A DNA stretch of 64,000 nt, taken from positions 38,313 to 102,312 of the forward strand of contig JAIXXJ010000036.1 of assembly GCA_027490815.1 (NCBI GenBank). Reading direction: 5' to 3'. The DNA comes from Streptomycetaceae bacterium (GTDB lineage Bacteria; Actinomycetota; Actinomycetes; Nanopelagicales; Nanopelagicaceae). The notes under the pieces were generated by a model. It saw only the letters and a list, made by a program, of their open reading frames with translations. It did not search any database and was not told the origin of the DNA. This document shows, in pieces, positions 10,219 through 20,029 of this stretch (the first letter of the stretch is position 1; the number at the start of each line of letters is the position of its first letter). Position numbers and translations under genes: made by a program.

Positions 10219-12414
10219 ATGGAAATGCGCTCTTTCTCCGACTACTTGCGTAGTGTTGATGATGCTGCCCTCATTTCTCTTTTTTCTGCGCGACCAGACT
10301 TAGTTTCTCCAGTACCGCCAGATATTGCTTCCCTTGCTGTTCGCGCTTGTTCTGCCCCAAGTTTGGCACGTGCAATCGATTCATTAAATCAATGGCAGTT
10401 ACAAGTTCTTGAAGCAACAGCTAGTGTGAATGAACCCTTTACAGCAAAAATGATTGCTTCACTTACAGACAAAGAAGCATCATCTGCTTTAGATCATTTA
10501 ATTAAAATTGGATTGGTATATCCATCTGATGATGGACTAAGAGTTCCAACCCAACTTCGTGAAGTCATTGGCGGCGAACCCGCTGGTCTAGGGCCAGCAT
10601 CTATGGTCAAGTTGAAGTTACATGAATTGGCAGATGCGCCTGCGGATTCGAAAAAGATTTTAGAAAGGTTGAAATGGGGGCCTCCAAGAGGAAGCGTTGG
10701 AGATGTCAAAAATCCAGGTCCTGGAGTCTCCTGGCTCTTGGAAAAGAAATTTTTGGTTGCTCTCGATCAGCGCACAGTAATTCTTCCACGTGAAGTTGCG
10801 ATCGAGCTTCGGGGTAAAAAGATTCACAGGCAAGTAAGTGTGAGGCAGCCAGAACTGGCTGGAACAAAGCGAAACAAGAAGCAAATTGATTTGGCTGCAA
10901 TCGCAAATATCTCAACTGTTTTGCGTTGGGTAGAAGAGCTTCTTAATTTTTGGGCAGAAGAACCAGCAGATGCTTTGCGGGCCGGTGGGTTGGGAGTGCG
11001 AGATCTCAAAGTTCTTTCAAATCACCTTGGTGTTGATGAAGCGTGTACAGCATTCATCGCAGAGCTTGCATACTTAACTTCACTTATCAGTATCGATGCA
11101 AATGATCAGATTTTGCCAAGCAATAAATTTGATATTTGGCTAATGCAAACTCCTGCAGATCGCTGGCAAATGCTGGCTTCACAGTGGTTAATTACTTCTC
11201 GAGTAAGTGGTTTAGTCAGCCGTTTAGAATCTAAAAATGTTGCTGCACTTGGCCCCGAATTAGATCGCGTGAATGCATCCAAGATCAGAGGTTTAACTCT
11301 TAGTTTGCTTAATGAAAATCCTGACATTGCGCCTGACTGGAATAGTTTTAAAACTGTATTGGATTGGCGCGCCCCAGTTCGACGAAACTCATCACTACAA
11401 GATGAATTAGCAGAATGGACCCTGAGAGAGGCTGAATGGTTAGGGATAACTGGCCAGGGAGCGATTTCAAAGTACGGGGTTGGTTTTATAAATGGAGATG
11501 ATCTAGAAGTAATTAACCAAGATTTGCCAAAAACTGTTGATCACATATTGATTCAGAGTGATAACACTGCAATTGCACCAGGACCGCTCGAGCATGAAAT
11601 CTCACAATCACTTGCAATGATGGCTGAAATTGAAAGCCGGGGAGGAGCGACTGTTTATAGATTCACAGAGGCAACGATCCGTCGTGCACTTGATCATGGC
11701 AAAACTGGCGATGAAATTAAGACATTCCTGGCTAAAACATCTAAAACACCAATGCCACAACCACTCGAGTATCTAATTGCAGATGTTGCAAAAAAGCATG
11801 GGAAATTACGTGTTGGAAATACATCTTCATTCATCCGTTGTGAAGATACTGCATTAGTTTCTCAGATCATTAACGATAAGAAGTTAGAAATTCTAGGTCT
11901 TCGTCGCATTGCACCTGAAGTGATAATTTGTGAAATGGATGCAACAGATGCCATGCGTATTTTGCGTGAGTGTGGTTATTTACCAGCAGGTGAATCAACA
12001 AACGGAATGATTTTAACTGGCGTGAAATCAAATCGAGCCCTGACTAAACCAAGACCACCGCGCATTATTGGAGAAGTCGAAATTCCAACAGAAGAAGCAT
12101 TAACTGCTGCTATTAGAAGTTTGCGAACAGGTGAGAAATCAATGCATCGTCAAACAAGATTACGTCAAGTAGCTAATGAAGCATTGGGTGCACTTCCACG
12201 AAGCACTGCAAATGAAACGATGGATATTTTGAATCAGTTCATTTCTGAGGAAAAAACCCTCTCGATTGGTTATGCCGATAACAATGGCGGAGTGACCCAC
12301 AGAATCATCGATCCCATTCGAATTAGTGCAGGCGCATTAATAGCGCGCGATCATGCAACCGGGGAGGTTCAATCCTTCAGAATCCCCCGCATCACCGGCG
12401 TTGCACCGTTATAG
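10219..12414 (+). CDS. Helicase-associated (XPB/Ssl2 C-terminal-like) domain protein
   Basis: 731 aa; actinobacterial helicase-associated family found beside XPB; C-term LSIGYADNNGGVTHRIIDPIRISAGALIARDHATGEVQSFRIPRI. Confidence 0.7.
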   Translation: MEMRSFSDYLRSVDDAALISLFSARPDLVSPVPPDIASLAVRACSAPSLARAIDSLNQWQLQVLEATASVNEPFTAKMIASLTDKEASSALDHLIKIGLVYPSDDGLRVPTQLREVIGGEPAGLGPASMVKLKLHELADAPADSKKILERLKWGPPRGSVGDVKNPGPGVSWLLEKKFLVALDQRTVILPREVAIELRGKKIHRQVSVRQPELAGTKRNKKQIDLAAIANISTVLRWVEELLNFWAEEPADALRAGGLGVRDLKVLSNHLGVDEACTAFIAELAYLTSLISIDANDQILPSNKFDIWLMQTPADRWQMLASQWLITSRVSGLVSRLESKNVAALGPELDRVNASKIRGLTLSLLNENPDIAPDWNSFKTVLDWRAPVRRNSSLQDELAEWTLREAEWLGITGQGAISKYGVGFINGDDLEVINQDLPKTVDHILIQSDNTAIAPGPLEHEISQSLAMMAEIESRGGATVYRFTEATIRRALDHGKTGDEIKTFLAKTSKTPMPQPLEYLIADVAKKHGKLRVGNTSSFIRCEDTALVSQIINDKKLEILGLRRIAPEVIICEMDATDAMRILRECGYLPAGESTNGMILTGVKSNRALTKPRPPRIIGEVEIPTEEALTAAIRSLRTGEKSMHRQTRLRQVANEALGALPRSTANETMDILNQFISEEKTLSIGYADNNGGVTHRIIDPIRISAGALIARDHATGEVQSFRIPRITGVAPL

Positions 12415-12423
12415 ACTTAGATC

Positions 12424-13485
12424 ATGTTGGCAGACCTAGAAGCGCTCGTAAGGTTGGAATCACCAACGCAAGATTTAGACGCGTGCAAAAATGTTGTTCG
12501 TCTGGCCAGTGATATTGCATCTCGGGTTTTAGATTCTCCAGCAGAGATACGAGATGTTAATGGTCGCCCAGTTTTTTGGTGGGGCTCACCTAATCCAGAA
12601 GTAATTGTCCTGGCTCACCTAGATACTGTTTGGCCTAAAGGATCTTTCGAGCCTCTATGGCAGATCGAAGGAACAACTGCCACAGGCCCAGGTGTTTTTG
12701 ATATGAAGGCTGGATTTATTCAAGCTTTATATGCAATGAAATCCATTAAGGGACCGGTTGCACTTGTTGCAACAACAGACGAAGAAACAGGAAGTCTGAC
12801 AAGTAAAGAATTTATTAAAGAGATATCTGCGAAAGTAAAGTCGGTACTAGTCGTAGAAGCATCTTTAGATGGAAAAGTCAAAACCGGGCGAAAAGGTACT
12901 GCGATGTATCAAATTAAAGTATTGGGAAAGGCCTCTCATGCTGGCCTAGAACCAGAAAAGGGCATTAACGCAACCGTTGAAGTGGCACACGTTGTTATCG
13001 CAGTTTCAAATCTTGCAAATGTTGAGTTTGGAACAACAGTAGTTCCCACAACTCTAGTGGCTGGAAATTCAACAAATACTGTTCCAGATTTAGCGGTTCT
13101 AGATATTGATATCCGATCATTTTCCATGGCCGAACTAAATAGAGTCGATGCAGCCATCAAAGCAATTGTTCCTGTAAATCCAGAGACTCGATATGAAGTT
13201 TCCGGTGGTTTCAATAGACCTCCATTAGAGAGCTCATCGACAATGGCTTTGTATGAACGAGCTGAAAAAGTTGCAAAAGAAATTGGTATGCCTGCTCTAG
13301 GCCATGCATCCGTTGGGGGTGCTAGTGATGGAAACTTTGCAGCCGCTGCTGGTGCGCAGGTTCTAGATGGATTAGGAGCTGTCGGAAGTGGTGCTCACGC
13401 CAAGCACGAATGGGTTGATATCAGTACCCTTGAAGATCGAAGCAAACTTTTGAATGCATTAATAAAGGATCTATTAAATGAGTGA
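12424..13485 (+). CDS. M20 family metallopeptidase (carboxypeptidase G2-like)
   Basis: VLAHLDTVWPKGSF, GPGVFDMKAGF, TTDEETGS metal-ligand motifs. Confidence 0.9.
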   Translation: MLADLEALVRLESPTQDLDACKNVVRLASDIASRVLDSPAEIRDVNGRPVFWWGSPNPEVIVLAHLDTVWPKGSFEPLWQIEGTTATGPGVFDMKAGFIQALYAMKSIKGPVALVATTDEETGSLTSKEFIKEISAKVKSVLVVEASLDGKVKTGRKGTAMYQIKVLGKASHAGLEPEKGINATVEVAHVVIAVSNLANVEFGTTVVPTTLVAGNSTNTVPDLAVLDIDIRSFSMAELNRVDAAIKAIVPVNPETRYEVSGGFNRPPLESSSTMALYERAEKVAKEIGMPALGHASVGGASDGNFAAAAGAQVLDGLGAVGSGAHAKHEWVDISTLEDRSKLLNALIKDLLNE

Positions 13486-15127
13486 TGGTCCGTTAATTGT
13501 TCAGAGTGATAAAACACTTCTGTTAGATATCGATCATCCACTATCTGTTGAATGTCGGCGAGCAATTGCACCTTTTGCTGAGTTAGAAAGATCTCCAGAA
13601 CATATTCACACATATCGATTAACTCCGCTTGGATTATGGAATGCCCGCGCTGCAGGACATGATGCAGAACAAGTAATTGATACATTAATAAAGTATTCAC
13701 GTTATGCGGTCCCCCATTCAATTCTTATCGACGTCGCAGAAACTATGTCGCGCTACGGGCGCCTGCGACTTGAGATGGATCCTGTGCATGGCTTGATTTT
13801 GATTACTACCGACACAGCAGTACTTGAAGAAGTTATTCGCGCAAAAAAGATTGCTCCGTTACTTGGTGCCAGAATCGATTCTGAAACGATTGCAGTTCTG
13901 CCAAGTCAACGTGGTCAGATTAAACAATCCCTTTTGCGCTTAGGTTGGCCAGCTGAGGATTTTGCAGGCTATGTTGATGGTCAGGCACACGAAATATCTT
14001 TAGTAGAAAAAGACTGGAAGATTCGTCCGTACCAAGAGTTGGCTGCAGAAGGTTTTTGGCATGGTGGCTCGGGAGTAGTAGTACTTCCCTGTGGTGCCGG
14101 TAAAACAATTGTTGGTGCAGCAGCAATGGCACATGCAAAAGCCACAACACTGATTTTGGTTACGAATACAGTTGCTGCTCGTCAGTGGCGAGATGAACTT
14201 TTGAAGCGAACCACATTAAATGAAGACGAAATTGGCGAATACTCTGGTGCAAAAAAAGAGATTAGACCTGTCACTATTGCCACCTATCAAGTGATGACAA
14301 AGAAGAAAAACGGAGTTTATGCCCATTTGGATCTCTTTGATTCCTATGATTGGGGCTTGATTATTTACGATGAAGTTCATCTTCTTCCAGCACCAATCTT
14401 TAGATTCACCGCAGATATCCAGTCTCGACGCAGACTAGGACTTACCGCGACATTGGTGAGAGAAGATGGAATGGAGGGTGAGGTATTTTCACTCATCGGT
14501 CCAAAACGCTTTGACGTTCCATGGAAAGAGATTGAATCTCAGGGGTATATCGCGCCAGCCGAATGTATTGAAGTGAGAGTTAACTTAACTGAAGCCGAAC
14601 GCTTAACGTATGCAACTGCAGAGCCAGAGAACCGCTATCGAACCTGTGCTACTACGCGCACCAAACGAGATGTTGTTGAATTACTTGTTAAAAAACACAA
14701 AGGCGAACAAATTCTTGTAATTGGTCAATACTTGGATCAACTCGATGAACTCTCTGAAGTCCTTGGCGTGCCTGTTATTAAGGGAGATACTCCAGTAAAA
14801 GAGCGTGAAGTCCTTTTTAATAAATTTAGAAGCGGTGAAATAACTTGTTTAGTTGTCTCAAAAGTTGCTAATTTTTCTATTGATCTTCCAGATGCAACGA
14901 TTGCCATCCAAGTTTCCGGTGCATTTGGAAGTCGTCAAGAAGAAGCTCAGAGATTAGGGCGAATTTTGCGCCCCAAATCAGATGGAAGAAGTGCAACTTT
15001 TTATTCAGTAATTTCTCGCGACACAATCGATCAAGATTTTGCACAAAATCGCCAACGCTTTTTAGCTGAGCAGGGATACTCTTACAAAATCATCGATGCT
15101 GACGATGTGTTTCAAGGGAAGATCTAA
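13478..15127 (+). CDS. XPB-type DNA repair helicase
   Basis: LPCGAGKTIVG Walker A, IYDEVHLLP, RLGLTATLVREDG, AQRLGRILRPK. Confidence 0.93.
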   Translation: MSDGPLIVQSDKTLLLDIDHPLSVECRRAIAPFAELERSPEHIHTYRLTPLGLWNARAAGHDAEQVIDTLIKYSRYAVPHSILIDVAETMSRYGRLRLEMDPVHGLILITTDTAVLEEVIRAKKIAPLLGARIDSETIAVLPSQRGQIKQSLLRLGWPAEDFAGYVDGQAHEISLVEKDWKIRPYQELAAEGFWHGGSGVVVLPCGAGKTIVGAAAMAHAKATTLILVTNTVAARQWRDELLKRTTLNEDEIGEYSGAKKEIRPVTIATYQVMTKKKNGVYAHLDLFDSYDWGLIIYDEVHLLPAPIFRFTADIQSRRRLGLTATLVREDGMEGEVFSLIGPKRFDVPWKEIESQGYIAPAECIEVRVNLTEAERLTYATAEPENRYRTCATTRTKRDVVELLVKKHKGEQILVIGQYLDQLDELSEVLGVPVIKGDTPVKEREVLFNKFRSGEITCLVVSKVANFSIDLPDATIAIQVSGAFGSRQEEAQRLGRILRPKSDGRSATFYSVISRDTIDQDFAQNRQRFLAEQGYSYKIIDADDVFQGKI

Positions 15128-15341
15128 ATCTTATAGGATCAACTCTCCAATAATCGTGGTGCACTCCATCAATTAAAGTTACAGGTACTTGTTCTCCGTA
15201 CTGCTTTTCTAAATCTTCATTACCGTCTATAAATATTTGGACTACTTCAAATTTCAATTCATGCATCATTGCCTGCAAAACTTTAAGGGCGTCTTCGCAG
15301 AGGTGGCACTCTTTTCGACTATAAATCGTTACTAGTTCCAT
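15090..15341 (-). CDS. Glutaredoxin family protein
   Basis: MELVTIYSRKECHLCEDALKVL; AGGAG 5 nt before the ATG at 15341. Confidence 0.88.
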   Translation of the reverse strand: MELVTIYSRKECHLCEDALKVLQAMMHELKFEVVQIFIDGNEDLEKQYGEQVPVTLIDGVHHDYWRVDPIRFRSSLETHRQHR

Positions 15342-15436
15342 CACGACTCCTGTCTATCCTGATAAACCTCTTAGAGGATCGTTCTCCTATGCCACTGACC
15401 TTAAACCATGGCTGCCACACTGATAGCGTTGGCACC

Positions 15437-17845
15437 ATGCATTTCCCGCGGATCAAATCGCTCCATTTATCCCTTGCTACAAAATTGTTGGTCCTTTCCA
15501 CTCTTTTGCTATCGGGGTTAGGAATACCAACTGCTGAAGCAATTAGCTTTCGACAGGTGCCAGCCACAAACTGGGTTCATGTTCTGGCTAGCGATACTGA
15601 TAAATCTTCTGCGGTTCGCACAAACACCGCCCAACTTCCTTCTAAAAACCTCGAAGCAGTTTCCAAATTTGATGTGACGTACAATAACTTTCCTGATTGG
15701 GCAAAGAAAGAAGTTCAGGAATCTTTAGATATCTGGGCTGCTAATTTCAGATCTTCTGTGGCAATAACAGTGGAGGCGACATGGGAGCGTTCTAAATCAG
15801 AAAGTATCCTTGGTAGTGCGCGCGGAGGAAGTTATTTTTCTTCTTTTCCGGGTGCCCCAGATCCTGGTCTTTGGTATGTGTCAGCTCTTGCAAATGCACT
15901 GTCTGGAAAAGACTTAGATAAAAATAATCCTGAAATTATTATTCAGGTGAACTCTGAAGCTTCTTGGAATTCCCGCGGGGATGATAGACCCACTCGAACT
16001 GAGTACGATTTAAAATCAGTTTTTTTGCATGAAGTGGGTCATGGCCTTGGATTTTCTTCAAATGATTCTTATGAACTAGTTTCTGGAGTTGGCACATTGT
16101 CAATGCCAACCCCTTTTGATGCATATCTGCAAACTAATGATGGAAAACGATTAGCAGATTTACCTTCACCATCCAAAGAGTTAGGAACGGCATTAACTTC
16201 TTCACTTGTATGGTCAGGTGCCTTGGGCGTTCAGGCAAACGGGGGTGTCAAACCCAAAATGTTTACACCTCAAACATATGAAGCCGGTTCCTCAACTTCT
16301 CATTTAGATGAATCTTCTTTTTCCAACGCAGGTTTAGATTCGGTGATGACTCCAAGGCTTGATTCTGGCGAGGTTTTTGCTGGGCCAGGGCCGTTGATGC
16401 TGGCCATGATGGAAGATTTGCGAAATAAACCCCCTGCAGGGATCACAAATGACCTTCCTCTTTCGCCTCGCAACCCTGTTGCATTAGTTGGTGATGCATC
16501 GGCTCTTATAACTTTTGATCCCCCTGCCAACATACGAACTTCACAAATAAGTGAATACATCGTCAAAAATATTAGGACCGGCGTTGAAAAGAAATCAATT
16601 TCAAGCCCTGTTGTATTTTCAGGTTTAAAAAATGGGACCTCATACACATTCTCTGTAGCTGCAAAAAATGCCCTGGGGGTATCTGTTGAGACTAAAACTA
16701 GAGCAGTTGTTCCACAAGCAAGTTGGAAGAGTGTCGCCTTTGATGATGATTCTGATGGATTAAATCTGGCAACTGCTGTTTTTAACGGAAAACCAATCGT
16801 TGCCTATAACGATAGTAAAAATGCAGATTTAAAGCTTGCAATATTTGATGGCAAAGGTTGGAAGAAAACAATAGTTGATGGTGAAGGCGGAACAGCAGGA
16901 AGGACTACTAACGAGATCTCTAGCGCAATCAGTGTTTGTGTTAATGGTGTGTCTCCTTCTCAAACAATGCACATTTTCTACAGTGATGTGACTGAAAAAG
17001 ATCTTCGCTATGCAAAGTATGATGGAAAATCCTTTAGTTTTGAGATTATCGATGGCAATGCTTCTTCTGTAAACAAATATGAAGATCCCATTCGTGTGCG
17101 AACATCTAGTGATGTAAGTGTTTCAAACGCCTGCGTTGCCACGGCCTCAGAGATTCAAGTTTTCTATCGAGACCAAACGCAAGGAATCACTCTAGGAGCA
17201 GTTAAATCAGACGGCAGTTCTTGGAGATATGAGTTAGTCGATGGTGATCGCGCCACTGATGGACGAAGCACTGGGGATGTCAGTTTTCATATGAAGGCAA
17301 CTCTTGTCGGTCAAACAACCTACCTTGTCTATGACTCTGTAACTGTCTTTGATGAAAAGAAAAATGTTTCTGAAGGTTCAGTTCGAATGGCAAGTCGCAC
17401 GGGTATAAACCCATCTGATTGGCAATACATAGAGTTAGATAAAGCATCCGATAAATCATCGATTGCAGGTTACGATATTGCAATCGCAAATGTTGGTAAC
17501 ACTGCATTGGTTGCTTGGTTGGCAGGTCCCTCAACAACACCAGGGGTTGCAAATGAAATTCGATGGGCGAAGGTGGATTCGCCAAAAAAGATATCAAGAA
17601 TTGTGAGTGGAAATTTTGGGCAACCAGGTGAGCATCTCTCCACTAATGGAAAAACAATCATCTATAACTGCCAAGAGCGTTTGTGTGCGATTAATACGGA
17701 GCAAAAAATTCTTAATCAAAATTCTATTCGACTAGTAACTAGCTCTCAAGAATTACAACCAATCGATAGTGTGTGGCTTACAATAAATAAAAGTTTAAAT
17801 CTGCTTGCCAATAAAAAAGGAAAAATGGTTCTTCTTAAGCCGTAA
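15437..17845 (+). CDS. Secreted zincin-like putative metalloprotease with FN3-like and propeller-like C-terminal region
   Basis: Signal peptide after ATG 15437; LHEVGHGLGFSSND zincin motif; FN3-like segment YTFSVAAKNALGVSVETKTRAVVP. Start 15437 preferred: TAGCGT lies 7 nt upstream. Confidence 0.7.
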   Translation: MHFPRIKSLHLSLATKLLVLSTLLLSGLGIPTAEAISFRQVPATNWVHVLASDTDKSSAVRTNTAQLPSKNLEAVSKFDVTYNNFPDWAKKEVQESLDIWAANFRSSVAITVEATWERSKSESILGSARGGSYFSSFPGAPDPGLWYVSALANALSGKDLDKNNPEIIIQVNSEASWNSRGDDRPTRTEYDLKSVFLHEVGHGLGFSSNDSYELVSGVGTLSMPTPFDAYLQTNDGKRLADLPSPSKELGTALTSSLVWSGALGVQANGGVKPKMFTPQTYEAGSSTSHLDESSFSNAGLDSVMTPRLDSGEVFAGPGPLMLAMMEDLRNKPPAGITNDLPLSPRNPVALVGDASALITFDPPANIRTSQISEYIVKNIRTGVEKKSISSPVVFSGLKNGTSYTFSVAAKNALGVSVETKTRAVVPQASWKSVAFDDDSDGLNLATAVFNGKPIVAYNDSKNADLKLAIFDGKGWKKTIVDGEGGTAGRTTNEISSAISVCVNGVSPSQTMHIFYSDVTEKDLRYAKYDGKSFSFEIIDGNASSVNKYEDPIRVRTSSDVSVSNACVATASEIQVFYRDQTQGITLGAVKSDGSSWRYELVDGDRATDGRSTGDVSFHMKATLVGQTTYLVYDSVTVFDEKKNVSEGSVRMASRTGINPSDWQYIELDKASDKSSIAGYDIAIANVGNTALVAWLAGPSTTPGVANEIRWAKVDSPKKISRIVSGNFGQPGEHLSTNGKTIIYNCQERLCAINTEQKILNQNSIRLVTSSQELQPIDSVWLTINKSLNLLANKKGKMVLLKP

Positions 17846-17944
17846 TTACTTTGCGTTGCGTCGCTGAATACGAGTTTTCTTCAGAAGTTTTTTGTGCTTC
17901 TTTTTCGCCATACGCTTGCGTCGCTTTTTAATTACGGAACCCAT
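17846..17944 (-). CDS. Small ribosomal protein bS22 (AURKAIP1/COX24 domain), 32 aa
   Basis: [32 protein letters not shown]; matches the actinobacterial bS22/COX24-domain pattern. It is the C-terminal half of the longer 17846..18049 ORF in the track. Confidence 0.88.
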   Translation of the reverse strand: MGSVIKKRRKRMAKKKHKKLLKKTRIQRRNAK

Positions 17945-17993
17945 ATATAAATCTCTCTTTTCTGTGTGTGCTGTTGTTGAGCAGGTAGTTAGA

Positions 17994-19190
17994 TTACCGT
18001 GAATTACGAACAAAAATCGAAACGATATCCGTGCTTGAAGTGACAACAAGTGGACCTAAATCTTTAGACTCGAGGCTTCCTATGAGTAGGCGTTGGCCAA
18101 CTGGAGCGCTATCGGCAGCCGAAATTGCTCCTTTTGAGTTAAAAGTGATCAGCAAGGGAGTGGGAGCCTTTGGATTCCATGCAAGTTCTGAAACTGCGCC
18201 ACTTGAAAGAAATACGAGTTGTGTGGAGCCAATGGTAAATGCAGGACCAGAGCCAATAAATCTAAATGTCCAAGTGGGTAAATAGCGGGATGAAAATTTC
18301 GTGACTGCTACTTCACTTTTACTTCCCACAACAACTTCTCCACCCAAAAGCAATGAAGCTGTGGTGCTATTCCAAATGCGCTTGCCTTTACTGATGGAAC
18401 TTCGGACAGCCGAAACAATTTTAAGGTCTTTTGAAACTCTGACAATTACACCGTCAATTAAACCTGCAAGCTTTTTACCGGCAATAGTTTCACCACTAGA
18501 ACCAACAAGAGTGAAGGTTCCATCGGTATTTCGAGAAACAGATTCGATAGCAGTGGAGATTGAACCAATTTGAAGTAGTTTTGAGAAAGCACCAGAAGAA
18601 TTTAATGAAACGATGAATCCTGCATTGGTTTTTTCACTTGCTAAAGAACCAACAATTGTGAGGCCAGCCTTATCGATGAGTAGCGCGGTAGGTAAAATCA
18701 CGTGGCTAGAAGGCAAAACACTTGGCGAACCGACTACTCCTGTGGCTGAAACTTTCCAAATAGTTAGCGCCTTTAAATCTGCGACAAGGGTGGATGGAGA
18801 AATCACGGCGTTATCAGGATTAATTGTTGCTTGCGTAGTTCCAGAGGGAGTTACTGAAGAGGATGCCGCCAATGGTGTTGATCCAGCGATCCAAATATCT
18901 CCCGCGGCATCTACAGCGGCGGTGGTTGCCACTGATCCTTGAGATTGATCTAGCGGTACTTTCCATAACTCCGTGCCATTTACATCAAGTGCCTTTACAT
19001 AGGCTCTTGAATTTTGAGTTCCATAAACAATTAAATTTTTACCAGAAACAACTACTCCACTAACTTCAGATGGCACACCAATAGTCGTGAGAAGTTTTAG
19101 AGAGTTAACAGTGATTTTTTTGGGTACCGCTTGAGCGGTAGGTGTAATCGCTAGAAGCGCAACCACAGTTAAAGTGATGAAGCGTTTCAC
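17994..19190 (-). CDS. Secreted beta-propeller-like protein, unknown function
   Basis: Signal peptide [22 protein letters not shown] and repeated WKV-type blades. Confidence 0.6.
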   Translation of the reverse strand: MKRFITLTVVALLAITPTAQAVPKKITVNSLKLLTTIGVPSEVSGVVVSGKNLIVYGTQNSRAYVKALDVNGTELWKVPLDQSQGSVATTAAVDAAGDIWIAGSTPLAASSSVTPSGTTQATINPDNAVISPSTLVADLKALTIWKVSATGVVGSPSVLPSSHVILPTALLIDKAGLTIVGSLASEKTNAGFIVSLNSSGAFSKLLQIGSISTAIESVSRNTDGTFTLVGSSGETIAGKKLAGLIDGVIVRVSKDLKIVSAVRSSISKGKRIWNSTTASLLLGGEVVVGSKSEVAVTKFSSRYLPTWTFRFIGSGPAFTIGSTQLVFLSSGAVSELAWNPKAPTPLLITFNSKGAISAADSAPVGQRLLIGSLESKDLGPLVVTSSTDIVSIFVRNSR

Positions 19191-19990
19191 GCTAATTCCT
19201 GTGCCCGATCACGAGCAGCTTTCATCGCCTTACTCACTAGTTGCTCCAAACCATCATTTGTAAATGATGCCAATGCTGCGGCTGTAGTGCCATTAGGGCT
19301 TGTCACATTTTCACGGAGAACCGCTGGAGTTTTTCCAGATTCCTCTAACATTTTTGCAGCACCTACAATTGTTTGCACAGTTAAAGTTGTCGCATCCTTT
19401 TGATTTAAACCAAGTTCTACTGCTCCCAAGATCATTGACTCCACAAAAGCAAAGAAATATGCAGGTCCAGAGCCACTTGTTGCAGTCACTGCATCTTGAA
19501 GTGACTCATCAACTTCTATGGTTCTACCAGCTGCACTTAAAAAGCCAGTTACAAAATCTCTTTGTTTAGCACTTACGTTCTGTGAACTTGAGATCGCCGA
19601 CATGCCCTCTCCCAATAAAATTGGTGAGTTTGGCATTACGCGGATAATCGGATTTGCCTTCCCAATCACATCTTCAATAAATGAAATGCGCTTTCCGGCA
19701 GCAAAGGTGACGATCAATGTCTCTGAACTAATGTGGTCTTTTGCCTCTGCTAAAACTTCCCCTAAATCCTGTGGTTTTACAACCAAAAGTAATACTTGGG
19801 CTGTTGAAACATTGTTTGCCAGATCATCTGAGTTGATTGAGTATTTTTTAGTTAACTCGTCAACGCGCTCTGTGCGCTTCTCGGAAATAGTAATTGATTT
19901 TGGATTCAAGCCATATGTTGTAAGGGCAGAGATAAGGGCCTCGCCCATTATTCCTGCACCAATGAGTCCAACCTTTGGCTTTGTCTCCAT
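19187..19990 (-). CDS. proC: Pyrroline-5-carboxylate reductase
   Basis: VGLIGAGIMGEAL; VRVMPNSP-like; SGSGPAYFFAFVESM; REnvtSPNGTTAAAL. Confidence 0.95.
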   Translation of the reverse strand: METKPKVGLIGAGIMGEALISALTTYGLNPKSITISEKRTERVDELTKKYSINSDDLANNVSTAQVLLLVVKPQDLGEVLAEAKDHISSETLIVTFAAGKRISFIEDVIGKANPIIRVMPNSPILLGEGMSAISSSQNVSAKQRDFVTGFLSAAGRTIEVDESLQDAVTATSGSGPAYFFAFVESMILGAVELGLNQKDATTLTVQTIVGAAKMLEESGKTPAVLRENVTSPNGTTAAALASFTNDGLEQLVSKAMKAARDRAQELA

Positions 19991-20029
19991 GTAACAAGAC
20001 TACCCGTTGAGCCTGTAGGCTCTGCGACT

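Noticed and set aside
15367-15377. CCTCTTAGAGG palindrome between the glutaredoxin gene and the zincin gene as an operator
   Set aside because: Short (5+1+5) single occurrence, easily expected by chance.
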